From Siniperca chuatsi (taxonomy: Eukaryota > Chordata > Actinopteri > Centrarchiformes > Sinipercidae): a DNA stretch of 64,000 bases. The position numbers and the translations under genes were made by a program. The stretch is from positions 20,576,262-20,640,261 of the forward strand of contig NC_058063.1 in the NCBI RefSeq assembly GCF_020085105.1, read 5' to 3'. The stretch's first letter is position 1. Every line of letters starts with the position of its first letter. Below are positions 40,101 through 52,740 of the stretch, piece after piece. The notes under the pieces are model-generated. The model searched no databases and was not told the origin of the DNA. It was given only the letters and a program-made list of their open reading frames with translations.

Positions 40101-43079
40101 TTTTCAGTGAAGACGGGTGGATGTGCTTCTGCCACGTGTGTCTGCCAGCTATGTGTGTGTGTGTGCACGGTGTGCATGTGTGTGTGCACGGGGTGCGTGT
40201 ATTGGGGAGTGCTGACTGATTTTTTTTCCAGGTCGTTCATGGTGGTTCTCTCTGGCATTTCTAAAGCCGCGGACACAAGAAAATAAAACAGAGATCCTTG
40301 TCTTATATCTTACTTGAGATGTTGTGGTAATTTTCTTATTTTTTTCAACTTGTAACAAGACCAAAGTGGCCTTTTACCACCTGAAGAACATTGCCACGGT
40401 CACACTTGACTCTCATGTGACAATTCTGAAAAACATATTCATACCTTTGTTTACACTCATTTTGATTACTGTCATATACTGTTTACATGGTTTCCTAAGA
40501 ACTTCATCAGACATCTACACCTGGTTCAAACCACTGCAGCCAGGATCCAAACATTTGATAACTCTGTACTTTGGTCATTGCTCATAAGGCATTGTGTTTC
40601 GATACTGGGTGTTTGTAAGCTATATCTATTTTAAGGTACATAAAATACTAAAATCTACTAAAATGAGTTCATAGCTTCAGTCTAAATCAGTAAATCATTC
40701 CTAAACAACTAAAGACTACTGTTGCAGAGGAGTAAGGACAGTTGTCATTAAAACGACAGCCTGGCATGTTGCTAAAGCAATAACAAAATCCACCTGTTCT
40801 CTAGTAGCTGATGAGCAAGTACAGTATTTAGCTAGCTACCTTCAATGTGCATGCACCACAACGTCAAAGGTCAGAGGATGCACATGCATTCTGAGAGCAG
40901 GTGACGCCGGGTTTACACCAGACGTGGAGCGGAAAAACGCCCCCTTTCACTTTTAGCTGTGGTCCGCTCCGCTCCGTGTCTGGTGTGAGACGCCAGGAGA
41001 CAACACAAATGTATAACGACGGGATCGTTTCATTTAAAATACTAAAAGATATTTTGCTTTACATGAGTGACCGTGTAGATGAAAAAGCAGATTATGTTTA
41101 AAATCAAACATTTTTCAAGGAGCATATTTGAATTCAAGCATATTCCTAACCTTGAAAACATAATGGTTAAAATTAAGCATTTTCCAAACTTTCAAGACTT
41201 TGTATGAACCCTGAAAATGTTATACAGGTGGCGCCAAAGTAAGAAATTTTAAAATCCTACTCACAATTACTACTTTGTTATTTATATACTCTTTATTTGA
41301 TTTTAATCATCTTTAGTTTAATGTGTCTACTTCTGCATCTGTCTTTTTCTGTATATTTATGTTGTTGTATGTAAGCATCTTGTATTAATATGCTGTTAGG
41401 TCTCTGTATTTAAGTTGAATTTTTTGGTCACTACCTGCACTAAAGCAAAATCACGTGGTCTCTTAACCCCGTTGCAAACAATCACCTACTTACACTTCCA
41501 TCAGACACTGACCATATCAGCCTGCTGTTAGGTGCAGAGATATTCTCATCAGCAGGTAGGTTTGGCTCCTTATATAGACAGACAGTCTGATGCATCTGGA
41601 AAGAATCTCACCTCACCGGTCCATCCGCCTCCTGTTTGCATCCAAATGCGCTCATACCTAATACAAAGTCCGAGTTCAAGTTTTGATCCAACTCAAAATA
41701 TTTCTATCTGTATTCATCTGTATTTTCAACTTGTTAATGAGTCTTCTGCCGGATCACAGGAGTTAATCATTAAGTTACATGTTGAATGTACAACACAAAA
41801 CACACGCAGCACACAAAGTGATAAGAATCATGCTCAAGAGACAGTGCATATGTGGTTTATTTAATGTGTTGCAAAAGTGATGATATGATAAAGAGTTTAA
41901 AGAGTTTCCCCTCGGGGATCAATAAAGTAAGTACGATTCTGATTCTGATTCTGATAAGTGTGCCGAGGATACAGAACCAACCCAAAACTTTGTGGCGAGC
42001 TTGCAGCTCTCACACGCAGCTGTTGTGTTCACTGTTTCTGATGTACTCCACTATGAAAGAGGAGGTGTTCACGTCCACTTTGGATGTGAAAACCTGATAT
42101 GGAGCAACTCTCATATTGAGAAATCTGAAAGTTTATTGGTGGACCAGAACAAAAACAACTCAGAGTTGAGACCAGGAGCTGTTATCCAACAGTTAGTGAG
42201 GTTTACACTGTGAATTTTTTTCGCCATCACCTAGATTGAAATCACTTCAGGAAAGAATCTCTTCAAGGCCAGTGAGGAGAGAAAGAATAATTACAGCAAC
42301 TGATAACTGTTGCAATATACATGACATGTCATGTCAATATTGTTTTAAGATAGATTTGAAAAAAAAATGTGGAGCTATCTTTTAACAAAAGGGCTCTGTG
42401 GCTGAGAGGAGAGATCAGCAGATGAGCAGCACTGATTACCTGTGCCAAGCTATTTTTAGCCCGAAGCCAGACTTGAATTATTTTCACATATAATCCATCA
42501 CAAAGAATACTGAAAAGAATTTATGTTACTGTTGCTTAGTTATACACATTTTTGAAAATAGTGTAGTCAGGTTTGTATCCCTTCAGTCGCCCCCAAACGT
42601 TGTGCACATCTACTGGATCTTTCATCATCTAAACTATGTTGCTTCCTTCTAGAAGTTTGGACCCAGATTGCAACAAGTGAAGTCAGGCATGCTGCCAAAT
42701 GTCCTTTGGGACTGGGATGGGGGTGTCATCTGTTCAGCTGAACGAGCTCAAGTTATATCTGCTTCTGTGTAGCTCAATCTGAAGCTTGATGTACTGTAAA
42801 GTCCATCTTGGTCTGGTATTGACACATACAAATCAAAACACAAATATTTCATTAAAACAAATAGAAGTAGATATACCTTGTTGTTGATCTCGACAAAAAA
42901 GGCTTCTGATCCTATAGCTACCAGACAAGGAGGTCAGATCACTCTTTTTATTAGCAGCTCCATTTTGAGAAAGGTGAAGTTAGCGACCATAGTCAGATGT
43001 ATTCCTGGGGCCACAGCGGGCCACGTTGAATCTTATTTAAAACTGCTGGCTAAGGATTAACGTAAATACTGTAAGATTG
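40101..43079. other. LINE debris and unassigned sequence
   Basis: Contains GT-rich microsatellite (about 40153-40200). A plus-strand scrap AFYHLKNIATV (about 40370-40410) resembles the post-RT region of L2-like LINEs. A LINE 3' tail 'ggggatcaataaagtaagta' with TTCTGA repeats lies at about 41915-41960, followed by 42030-42210, which resembles the ORF1 esterase-like end at 43300-43400. No host gene is recognised. Confidence 0.5.
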
Positions 43080-45165
43080 TTATTCAGGTCGGGCGGTAAC
43101 GACTCCCGATTACGCCAATCGGAGGTCACTAAAGTTAACGTTGAGTCGGCGTGTACATATGCAAAGACATAAGATGTTGGGCTCTGTAGTTTTCTCTGGG
43201 CCCCTGCCTGACTAGTGCTGACATGTTTAGCTGTGTGTCTTGATTCCCCCAGCAAACAATGTGGGCTTTGCAGATAACTGACGGAAAACCTTGTTGGGAA
43301 AACCTGGTTTGTTAGGAAAGATGGCATTCATCCCACTTTGGATGGAGCAACTCTCATTTCCAGAAATCTGAAAGAGTTTATTAGTGGACCTGAACCATGA
43401 CAACCCAGATTTGAGACCAGGAGGCAGAGCTGCAGTCCTACACGCTTCTCTGCGCTTCCAGACCAGTTACCCACCAGAACTCCTTAGTGACGGTGTCTGC
43501 CCCCCGACCTCTTAAATTAATAAAACCAAAAGTTATCAGAAGAGGAGTTACACATAAAAAGCTAAACAAAAACGCTGAAATAGCACAACAGAATAGGAGA
43601 ATTAAATGTGGACTCTCAAACATCAGATCTGTCATCTAAAGCTGTACTAGTGACCGGTTTAATATCAGAGTATCATAGTGACTTATTGTGTCTGACTGAA
43701 ACCTGGCTGGGTCATGAAGAAAATGTTAGCCTAAATGAATCCACTCCGCCAGTCATATTAAAACTCATATTCAACTCATTGGAAGGCCTTGTTCTCAGTC
43801 TTCACACCCGACCAGCCAGCTCTGTTTGTTCTAGTGTCCCGCGCTCCTGGTGTAGGAGACAGAACATGGGTGCACTGTGTGTTTGCTCCATGTGTGTGTG
43901 TGTGTGTGTGTTGGTCTGGTGCTGAGGGGGCGGAGCTCACGGGAGCAGGTGCGTGTGCACGTATGTCTGTAAAGGTGCGCACTTACCTGAGGCCAGGCTG
44001 CAAGGTTTGTTAAGGAAGCCGCTACACCTGGTCCTTATTGTGGGTTTTTATCTGAATTCTCAGAGTTTGTATCAAGTTTAGTCCTTGAAACAGATAAAGT
44101 AATTATTGTAGGTGATTTCAATATTCATGTGGACGTTGAAAATGATGCCTTAGTACTGCGTTTATCTCTTTATTAGATTCGATTGGCTTTTGTCAGAGTG
44201 TACATGAAGCCACTCACGGTTTTAACCACAGCCTCGACCTTGTTCTGGTATGACGTTGAAATTGAACATTTAATATTCTTTCCACAGAATCCTCATTATT
44301 TAATAACTTTTGAACTCCTATTACTGGACTGCACGCCATTAGGCAAAAACTCCTGCTCTAGATGTCTATCTGATAGTGCTGTGGCTGATTCAAGGAAGCA
44401 CTTCCATCTGCATTTATTTCAATGTTATGTCTCAATATAACAGAGGACTCCTATGCTAATTTCAGCCCCTACTTCTACTTTGGAGACTCTAGGTAAAGCC
44501 TGCATCCTGGGAGCGCAGTGCTCTAGTCGGGTAATAAGGTATTATGAGATCTTTAAGATACGATGGTGCCTGACCATTAAGAGCTTTGTAGGTGAGGAGA
44601 AGGATTTTAAATTATAGTCTGGATTTTACAGGGAGCCAGTGCAGAGAAGCTAATATTGGAGAAATATGATCTCTTTTCCTAGTTCTTGTCAATACGAGTG
44701 CCGCAGCATTCTGGATCAACTGGAGAGTCTTAAGGGACTTATTCGGGCAGCCGGATAATAAGGAATTGCACTAGTCCAACCAAGAAATAACAAATGCATG
44801 GACTTATTTTCCTGCATCATTTTGACACAGGATGTGCCTGATTTTTGCATCGTTACATAGGTGAAAAAAGGCAGTCCTTAACATTTACATTGTTGATCAA
44901 ACTGTTTCCTCTGATCCATTTCCTGATCTGGACTCTGATTACGATTGAGTCTAGTTCTGTCCAAGGTTTCTGCCTCTTAAAGGAAGTAGTTTTATTGTTT
45001 GTTTGTTTTTTTTCCCTTGCCACTGTTGCCAAGTGATTGCTCGTGGTGGGATTTGTTGGGTCTCTGTAAATAAAATAAAGAGTACGGTGTAGACCTGCTC
45101 TGTAGGAAAAGTGCAATGAGATAGCTTCTGTTATGAATTGGCGCTATATAAATAAAACTGAATTA
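43080..45165 (+). mobile_element. Internally deleted L2-like LINE
   Basis: Plus-strand pieces in order: an ORF1 esterase-like end (KDGIHPTLDGATLISRNL, about 43318-43370) and endonuclease start (LSSKAVLVTGLISEYHSDLLCLTETWL, from 43620). A GT-rich insertion follows (about 43780-44010), then more endonuclease (VIIVGDFNIHVDVEN, about 44098-44145; SLDLVL). The 3' UTR runs from about 44450 to the terminal 'ggcgctatataaataaaact'. RT is entirely missing. Confidence 0.7.
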
Positions 45166-47960
45166 CAGGTCCCTTCTTCTTCAGCTGGCTTTTTACTCCA
45201 CGGCGACACTTTAAAGATGAAGCTCGCAGATCAGCCTGGAAAGTGGGACGCGTTGTTACCGCGAGATCCGACAGCAGCAGCAGCTGGTTTGTGTCTGCTG
45301 CTGTTGTGTTTTCTGCTGTGTATATTTTTTAAGGACCCCCCACAATGTGTGTGTCATGGTAACTGAATTCAGGTCAGTTGACAAAGTTTATATTCCGTGA
45401 TTTATTGACGTCACGTGTTTATCTGAGCTGCGAGGATCACAGTGTCCCCGTGGGAAGACTGGGTAGGACGTCAGGTCATCCACCGGGTGGAAGGTTGCCA
45501 ATGTCTTTAACTTGCTGCATTTAGGACACCATTTTGAAGGTTCTTTCATTTTGACTTAAAGCATGGAGGGTCTGAAGTGCTGAAAGAGTATTTAGTCTCT
45601 TCTCTTTCTGGACAATAACCTGCAGGTGGAAACTGTCCCACAGACGCCCAGGAGGTTTAGGTGATGAGCAGCAGATGCTGCAGCACATCTTCTCTCTGTG
45701 AGAGGAGACATATGTGGAAGAGTCAGGAAACACACTTATAACAAAGTTCAGTCATTACATGTCTGAGAGGTTACATCTACAGTCTGTCTGCAGTCATTAC
45801 AACACCCTTTTGTATTTATTTAGCAATATTCGAAACATTATTATTAAATGTAGCACTGATGGTAATTCTTTATTCCAGAAGGTTTCTCTTACTCTGGCTT
45901 CTTCTTGTGAATTTAACCCAGGACATAAACACTCACACTGTGATCTCTGCAGCTCAGAGAAACATGTATTGGCGTGCAAATCTGGAATATAAGCAGCTCT
46001 GAATGTAAAGGAATGAGAATGTAATTCGCAAACAAACCTGAATTTAATTCGTCACTATAGAAACACCTTGGTGTGGTCCCCTTATTAACAGCAGTAGACA
46101 CAAACCAGCGGATGCTGCTGTCAGATCTCGCGGTAACAACGCGTCCCACTATCCAGGTTTTGACTCTGTGAGCTTCATCTTTAAAAAGTCACCGTGGAGT
46201 AAAAGTTAGCTGGAAGAAGAAGCGGACCTGTAACATCACATGGACATAAGCCGAGGAAGTTCTTCTTTTTCCGCACGTGCAGCTGTCCCTGCGTTGCGTT
46301 TGACGGGCACATGGAGCTGCTTTTTGAAAGTGGATCTGTGTTTAGGGATGACCCCGCTTCCTCTCAGTGAACTCTGCGAAAGTTGCTGCTGCTGAATTGT
46401 CTCGTTACTGAAAGAACTGGCCGCAGATCTTTGATCTGAAATAAGACAGGAGTTCCTTTAATGACCCTGCGCATTGAACAGGCCCACAGAGGCGTAATTT
46501 CCCTTTCCCCATGGGACCGAGGAAGGAAGTCCTTCCTCTGCAGAACTGGAAGGACCAGACCTCGAGAGATGGGGACAGTTGGTCTTACATGCAAGTAAAT
46601 ATAGTGAGTTCATATTTATATACCGTCATCCTGACTGATGCAGCAGAGATGAGAAATATAAAGGATGAGTCAGTTTCTTTATAGTGATCTTCACGATGTT
46701 AGTCCTGCTCTCGCAGAACACGACATCCAATCAGCATCTCTTATGAAAATAAACCAGCACAACTAAACTGAGTTCCGCCCTTTGTTCTGTGGGTCTTTCT
46801 CTCTCAGAAACTTCTCCCGATTCATATGATCGCAAATTCACCTCTCTTACTCACCGTGTTCCCCAGTTTCATTATTAGTCTTCTACTACAAAACATCTCT
46901 GTGCCCAAAATCAAGAACTTTGCAGTTTTGTGAAGCAGCTTTCTGCAGTGGCTGCAGGATGGAAATGCCTGGCCTTCCTCGAATGGACGAATGATGATAA
47001 GGTAATGCACAGATGACGACACTCTGCCAGTGCCCTCAGTCCACTGGGAGATTTCTAAAATGGAAGACCTGAGTGTATTATGAAGCTGGACGATGGCTAT
47101 CTCACTTGGACCAGTATAAACTCCACCAGGTGGCCAGACAGCATGTTGGGACAGAGCAGACCGGTTGCAGATAATTCTTACAACTGACTGACCTTAAAAG
47201 AGTGTCGACGCAGCTTTTCAGGAACCTGAGAAAACAAAGCCTCAGTGAAGTGAGAGATGTAAAGGGGGCATAAATGTAGCAAATATGGAAGTGTTTAAAG
47301 AAATGTGAAGTGGAGTAAGTTTCTTTACTGCAGCATATGTAAAGTCACCAGCCATAAATGATCCAATACAACATTTAACAAAAAGTACAAAAGAGCTCAT
47401 TTTACAAACAGAGCACATTGGCTGGCAGGAGAGCAGGGCCATTTTACAAACATTAGATGAAATAATTAATCACAAACTAAGCCAAAACCCTTTGGATTTC
47501 CTGATTACATGGGAAGTAGTGGACTCCCACAGACAAAGTAATTTCCAGCCGAGAAAAGCTTAGAGTCCAGACAGCACAATGTAACTAACATGTTCAAATG
47601 TGCAGCTCCTCATGAGATGCAGGAGCAGTAGTGAAGTCAGATGTTACTCGCCACATCTGGTGAGCCAGAGCTCATTTTCCATTCTTATGACCACATTTCT
47701 TTTTTCTTCCTTGTAAACCTGCATGGACATTTGTAGTCACGCGATGTAACAAGACTGCAGCCATGCTAACTTCCCTGTGAGGCTGTACTGATGCACAAAG
47801 TGCTGCTTGAGATTATTTCTGGCCACAAAACCATGACTGCCAAGTTTGATGGTGGCAATTAGAAGAACAAAGTCAGGGGTGTCCTAGTCCAGGGCTGCTG
47901 GTCTTCTGTCTGTTTGTCCTCTGTTAGAACAGACACTCCTGTGTATGCGTGTGCTGGTGG
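45166..47960 (-). pseudogene. Indel-rich copy of the Ig upstream block and flank
   Basis: Matches 61860-64000 (copy 8 upstream side) in the same orientation but with frequent one- to few-base indels. Recognisable parts: a broken signal-peptide exon near 45655-45695, the upstream block with CCAAT and TATA (46600-46730), and a relic of the copy 2/5-type 3' flank (47710-47960). The V exon is absent. Confidence 0.6.
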
Positions 47961-49860
47961 GGCGTGGCCTCCGTGAACCTCCAATCTGACCTACCTAAGT
48001 TCTCCATCCATCAATCAAGAATTCATGCAGCACATCCACCCGGCTGAAGGACATTTCCTTTTTGTCCCCATTGAAACCCAAGGTTAAAACCCTTTGTACA
48101 AGTGATCCTATTACAGTTTTTTCTCAATTGCTAAAACACAATTTCTGAAACCTTGCTCCATTTTCTCTGACCAAGTTTTTGCTCTTCCTCCTCCGTAAAT
48201 TCTCTGCTTCTTAGTCCCAGCTCCGCGCCCTCGCCAAACCTGGTCCTCTGTCTCTGTGGTACTTTAACCTTTCTTCTCTTTGTTGGATATGAAACCTGCA
48301 ACCAGTCAAAATCTACTGAGCAGTCAGTGCTGTTAATAAATGGAAAGCACAATGTTCAGGGCCACACAATTGCTCATTGCACATGTGACACAGCCTCTAC
48401 AATGTGCGCTGTACTAAGGCATACTACATACTAAAGGGCAGAAATCAAAAGCAGTTAGTTGATATTAAGTTGTGTCACATCATTCAAATAGGTTCCCATC
48501 AGTTTGGAGGTTAAACCAATCAATGACATGTAAGTTCTCTATTTGTGGCTTGATTGCTGCCACTTGTGTTCACTGCAGTATGGATCGACATCGCAGATTA
48601 GAGCGCAGGAATGGCTTTAGATGAGTTTGCCGGAAAAGTCTCAGGAGACCTGCAAACCGTGTTTCACCGCAGGAAATGGTTAAGGTGCTGACAACTGACC
48701 GCAAATTCATCAGCTAAATGATGCCAGGCAACCGAGAACTTTGTTCAGCCAATGGGTTTTAGTGTTTAATCAGCTGGAGAAACTGTAATGCAGAAAAACA
48801 TTGTTTCAAGTGTTTAAGTGATAAGGACCTTTGGAACGCCCCCAAGTAACACTTCATGATGATCGTAGTGATGGTGTGTGCAGCCCGTAAGACAGGCTTC
48901 CTCAGCTCAGGCAGGGAGTCGCTGGTGCCACAAGCTCCCATCCGCGCAAGCCAGCTCCATCTTTGCAAGTTCAGGGAGGCGGCGTCCTCCGCCAGATAAA
49001 GCTGGTGGATGTAGCTGCTAATGAATTCTGAAAACTGTGCAAGTGGCTCATTAATGTAACACTGAAGCATCTTCGTTACTGGAGCTGGAGATATGTTCAC
49101 ATTTAATCAGCTGGCCAACAGACTTATTAGAAATAAGAAAAGGCTGTTATTATTATTATTATTATTGCTGTTGTTGTTGTTTTTAATGTAATGACAAACT
49201 GAGGCTGAAAAGGTCAGAATCAGCCTGTAAACTCAAAGTGTATCATTTTGTGTGCAACTGTAGGATGTAAATCGTTGAACTCCTAAAACCCCTAGAAAAC
49301 ACATAGTAAGTGAGGACATGAACTTGATGTCCACAGTGCAGCTTATATGACCATCTGCGGAGTTGGCTTTTGCTTAGCCCTTTCTTCTTCCTTGGAACAG
49401 ACCTTTGTTAGTTACTTCCTCTTTGACCTGAACAGCATTAGAAAATGTCCGACAGAAACTCACGCCTCACTCTGTCCTCTGCAGAGGAGTTCAGGAGCAG
49501 CTGACAGGACACAGCACTCACCTTTAGCGTGAAGTTGTTGGCATTCAATCTAATTTTTATTTATGTAGAACCACCCCAACAGAAGTTGTTTTACTGTACT
49601 TTTTCCTTATAGAGCAGGTATATTACAATCAGACTCTACTGTCATTATTTACAGAGTATCTAATAAATCCCACCACGAAAGTAAGCACTTGGCTTTACAG
49701 TGGCAAGTGGAAAACTTCCTTTAAGACAGAAACCTTGGAGCAGAACTGCAGACCAATGTGGTGGGCGCCCATCCACCGCTGCCATGTGTTAGGTTTTCAG
49801 AGAGAGAGAGAGAGAATTTGACCATAGCAGTGATAACTAAGGACATGGCTCAGGCCCAAA
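47961..49860. other. Unassigned sequence
   Basis: No feature recognised except an (ATT)n run at about 49147-49166, a short GA run near 49801-49814 and LINE 3' UTR-like sequence starting about 49680. Frames at 48131-48352 and 48759-49100 show no known domain. Confidence 0.4.
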
Positions 49861-50480
49861 CCTGAGCCAGCCCCAACTATAAGCTTTATCAAAGAGGAAA
49901 GTCTTAAATCTTACTCTTAAAGGTGGAAGATGGTGCTCTGCACTAACTCAACTCATTGGGATTCCGATTCCCACAGGTGAGAGGAGCTGATGCCAACTCA
50001 AGGCCCTGCCCCGCTCTCTACTTCTTGGGAGACTCCAGGAAACTGGCAAAGTGTTCCTGCATCCTGGGAGCCGCAGTGCTCTCAGTCAGGTGGAATGCTG
50101 GCATGATATATTCAAGACAATGGATGGTGCCTGACCATTAAGAGCTTTGTAGGTGAGAAGAAGGGATTTTAAACTATAGTCTGGATTTTACAGGGAGCCA
50201 GTGCAGAGAAGCTGGCTATTGGAGAAATATGATCTCTTTTCCTAGTTCTTGCTTCTGGCACACTCCTGTCGCTGGCATTCTGGATCAACTGGAGAGTCTT
50301 ATGGGGACTTCTATTCAAGCAGCCGGATAATGAGAGGAATTGCACTCAGTCCGAACCTCTAAGCAACAAAATGCATGCACTAGTTTTTCGGCATCATTTT
50401 GAGACAGGATGTGCCTCCCTGAGTTTTTCCAACGTTATGTAGGTGAAAATGCAGTCCTTAATATTTACATTGTTGATCAA
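49861..50480 (+). mobile_element. L2-like LINE 3' UTR fragment, indel-rich
   Basis: Matches 44450-44880 ('attttacagggagccagtgc', 'ctggatcaactggagagtctt') but with many small insertions, such as additional bases around 50250-50350. Confidence 0.6.
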
Positions 50481-50529
50481 ACTCTTTCCTCTGATCCATC
50501 TGGTGATCTGTAACCGGTAAAATCACCAG

Positions 50530-51678
50530 GCTGAAAGTGGCTGAATAAACAGTAACAAACACCCAGCACAGCTGCTGCTGCTGCTGCTGTCAGTCCCAGT
50601 CCACAGTAGAGACGATCATTCCTCAGTTTTTCTGTGTTTGTCTCTCAGAGCTCGGGCCGATCCCCGCTGCTGTAAAGAGACCAAACACATCTGCCGTTCA
50701 TGTGAAGAAAAACATTTCAATATAAAAGTGAAACAAAATATCTACAACAGATGAAGATGTAACATATTTCCCCAGATACTACGTAGAAGGAAGTGTAAAG
50801 ATTGTGGATTGTGCTAGTCCAAAATACTTTTCCTCTCAGGTTCTTATTTATCCAAAAAGCTGCTGAACTGAAGAGAAAGTTCTTGTTAATCAACTTACCA
50901 GTGACAGTGAGTCTGCATTCACTGAAGCTGCCACCATAAGTTGTCCTCACTTCACACAGGTACAGGCCCGAGTCCTCAGTCCTGAGTCTGGACACATGAA
51001 GGTCTGAGTCGCCCTCTGAGGATCGCCCCTGTCTTCAGCCACTGGACTACGCTGTCCTGCAAACTGTCCATCCTGAGACTCTGGGACCTCAACACCTCAT
51101 GCAGATGATAAGCAGGACTGAGAATCTTGTGATCAGCAATCAGGCCACAGGTAGATATTAAGGAGTTTGAACTGTCAGGTTTGAGTTGTGAAATGCCCAT
51201 TCCCAGTGTGATGTCCTCGTTTCTCCTGCTGCCTGATAGGGAGCTCTGTGGCTCACATTCACTACAATGCTCCTGCTGAGGAGACAGAGGGAAAGGGGGA
51301 GGACCAGACAAAGTACAACTTTAACATGTGAGCTCAAACCCATCTAGAGATGTTGATGTATTCATATCAAAGCTGGAGGCTGGTAAACAAAAAGTTCAGA
51401 GATACTCTAAAATAAAAAAAAAAAAGATGCATGATACCAACAATAAATACAACTCACAATACTTGAAGATAAAGGATCTTCCTGATTTTAATAAGAGGAC
51501 TGTCTACTTTTTCTATAAAGAGTCCCGCAGATGTTTTCTTTGAGAGATTTAAGATGGAGGTCTGAATGGCTGAGAGTATTTAGTCTCTTCTCTTTCTGGA
51601 TAATAACCTGCAGGTGGAAACAGACCACAGACACAGGAGAGGTCAGGGGTGATGAGCAGCCAGGATGCTGCAGGTCAT
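50530..51678 (-). pseudogene. Ig copy 6: broken V-set gene
   Basis: All three exon positions are recognisable: signal exon near 51678-51625, V exon 51272-50899 and TM exon about 50692-50530. Splice signals are still in place. The V exon is 374 bp instead of 357, with insertions scattered through it, and the signal and TM exons also carry indels. The FG region reads CEVRTTYGGSFSEC. The GCT repeat in the TM exon has six units. Either decayed, or intact in reality and damaged by sequencing errors. Confidence 0.75.
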
Positions 51679-52740
51679 CTTCTCTCCTCTGAGAGACAGA
51701 CTGAGGTGAAGAGTCAGAAACACCGCGAGGTCAAAGTTCGAGTCGTCACATGTCTGGAGAGGAAACATCTACAGTCTGTCTGCAGTCATTACAATGACTC
51801 CTTTTGTATTTATTCTCCTGCTCATTACACACAGCTGACCAAACCACTTCCTGACTGGTAGCCGCCAATGCTAAGCTGCAGTCATGTGTTTCTGTCACAA
51901 GATGGCGCCAGTGCTTCAACTCTCCACCATAAGCAGGGAAACATGTAACAGCACGAGATCCAGGTTCAGAGTCTCTGAGGCATGCGGGACCTGGAGAGTT
52001 CAAGACTCAGCAAAATGCACCAGCAGCTGCCGTAGTGAAGTGTCGGCCCCGAACCATTTTTCGCGCTGCAAACAAAGTGAGTTGATATTGTCATCTCATC
52101 AGCTGCAGCAGCGAACCAGTCGGCTCATTTGAATGAACGATTAGAGCCCTCGCCACACAACATGATACATCCCAATCAGCACACACTTTACGAAAAACAG
52201 TATGCAAGATTTAAATGCCTGGCTTTCCTCAACAGGAAGTTCCTTTATGTTTCATTGTGTAAAGATGATTTTATGAGACTTACTGACAGACGACTTCATG
52301 CTGCTAAATGTCCTGTGGTTGTGACATTTTTATGGCCCAGAGAAGCTGAAGAAATTCATCCAAATATTCCAGATACACATTTAGATTCTTGTGAGGGAGA
52401 CACAAAACTTTCTTGAACTCTGCAGTTTTCAAATCCTGAGGGCAGGTTTTCCAGGTCCAGATCCAGATCCAAGTAGCTCAATAAAGAACCGAACATAAAA
52501 CTTTGGGCCGGTTTTGAATCGATTTTTCAATCTGTGCTCGATTTCCAAAATGAATATGTTCGTCAGTCACGTGTGAACAAACAGTAAATGCAGCTCAGCT
52601 GGAACACAAAACAACACAAACAGTAAATCATACAGAAGTTTTAGTTACTTACGTGTTTGAAGGCGAGTGAGCAGCTTTTTATGTCTGAACTTCATTATCA
52701 GTTCAACAGACGGACAGCTGATCTACATGTTCATGGTTCA
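51679..52740 (-). other. Upstream block of Ig copy 6
   Basis: Indel-rich counterpart of 11928-12200 joined to 13830-14290. The core promoter is largely absent; 52060-52200 keeps 'caatcagcac' and a degraded exon-like piece. The donor-like 'acttacgtgtttgaagg' is near 52649. Confidence 0.55.

Noticed and set aside
39941..40276. Frames spanning the N run
   Set aside because: Translated through unknown bases; not evidence of coding.
48131..49100. Two minus-strand frames of 73 and 113 codons
   Set aside because: No domain, and they lie in the indel-rich block, so frames are unreliable.
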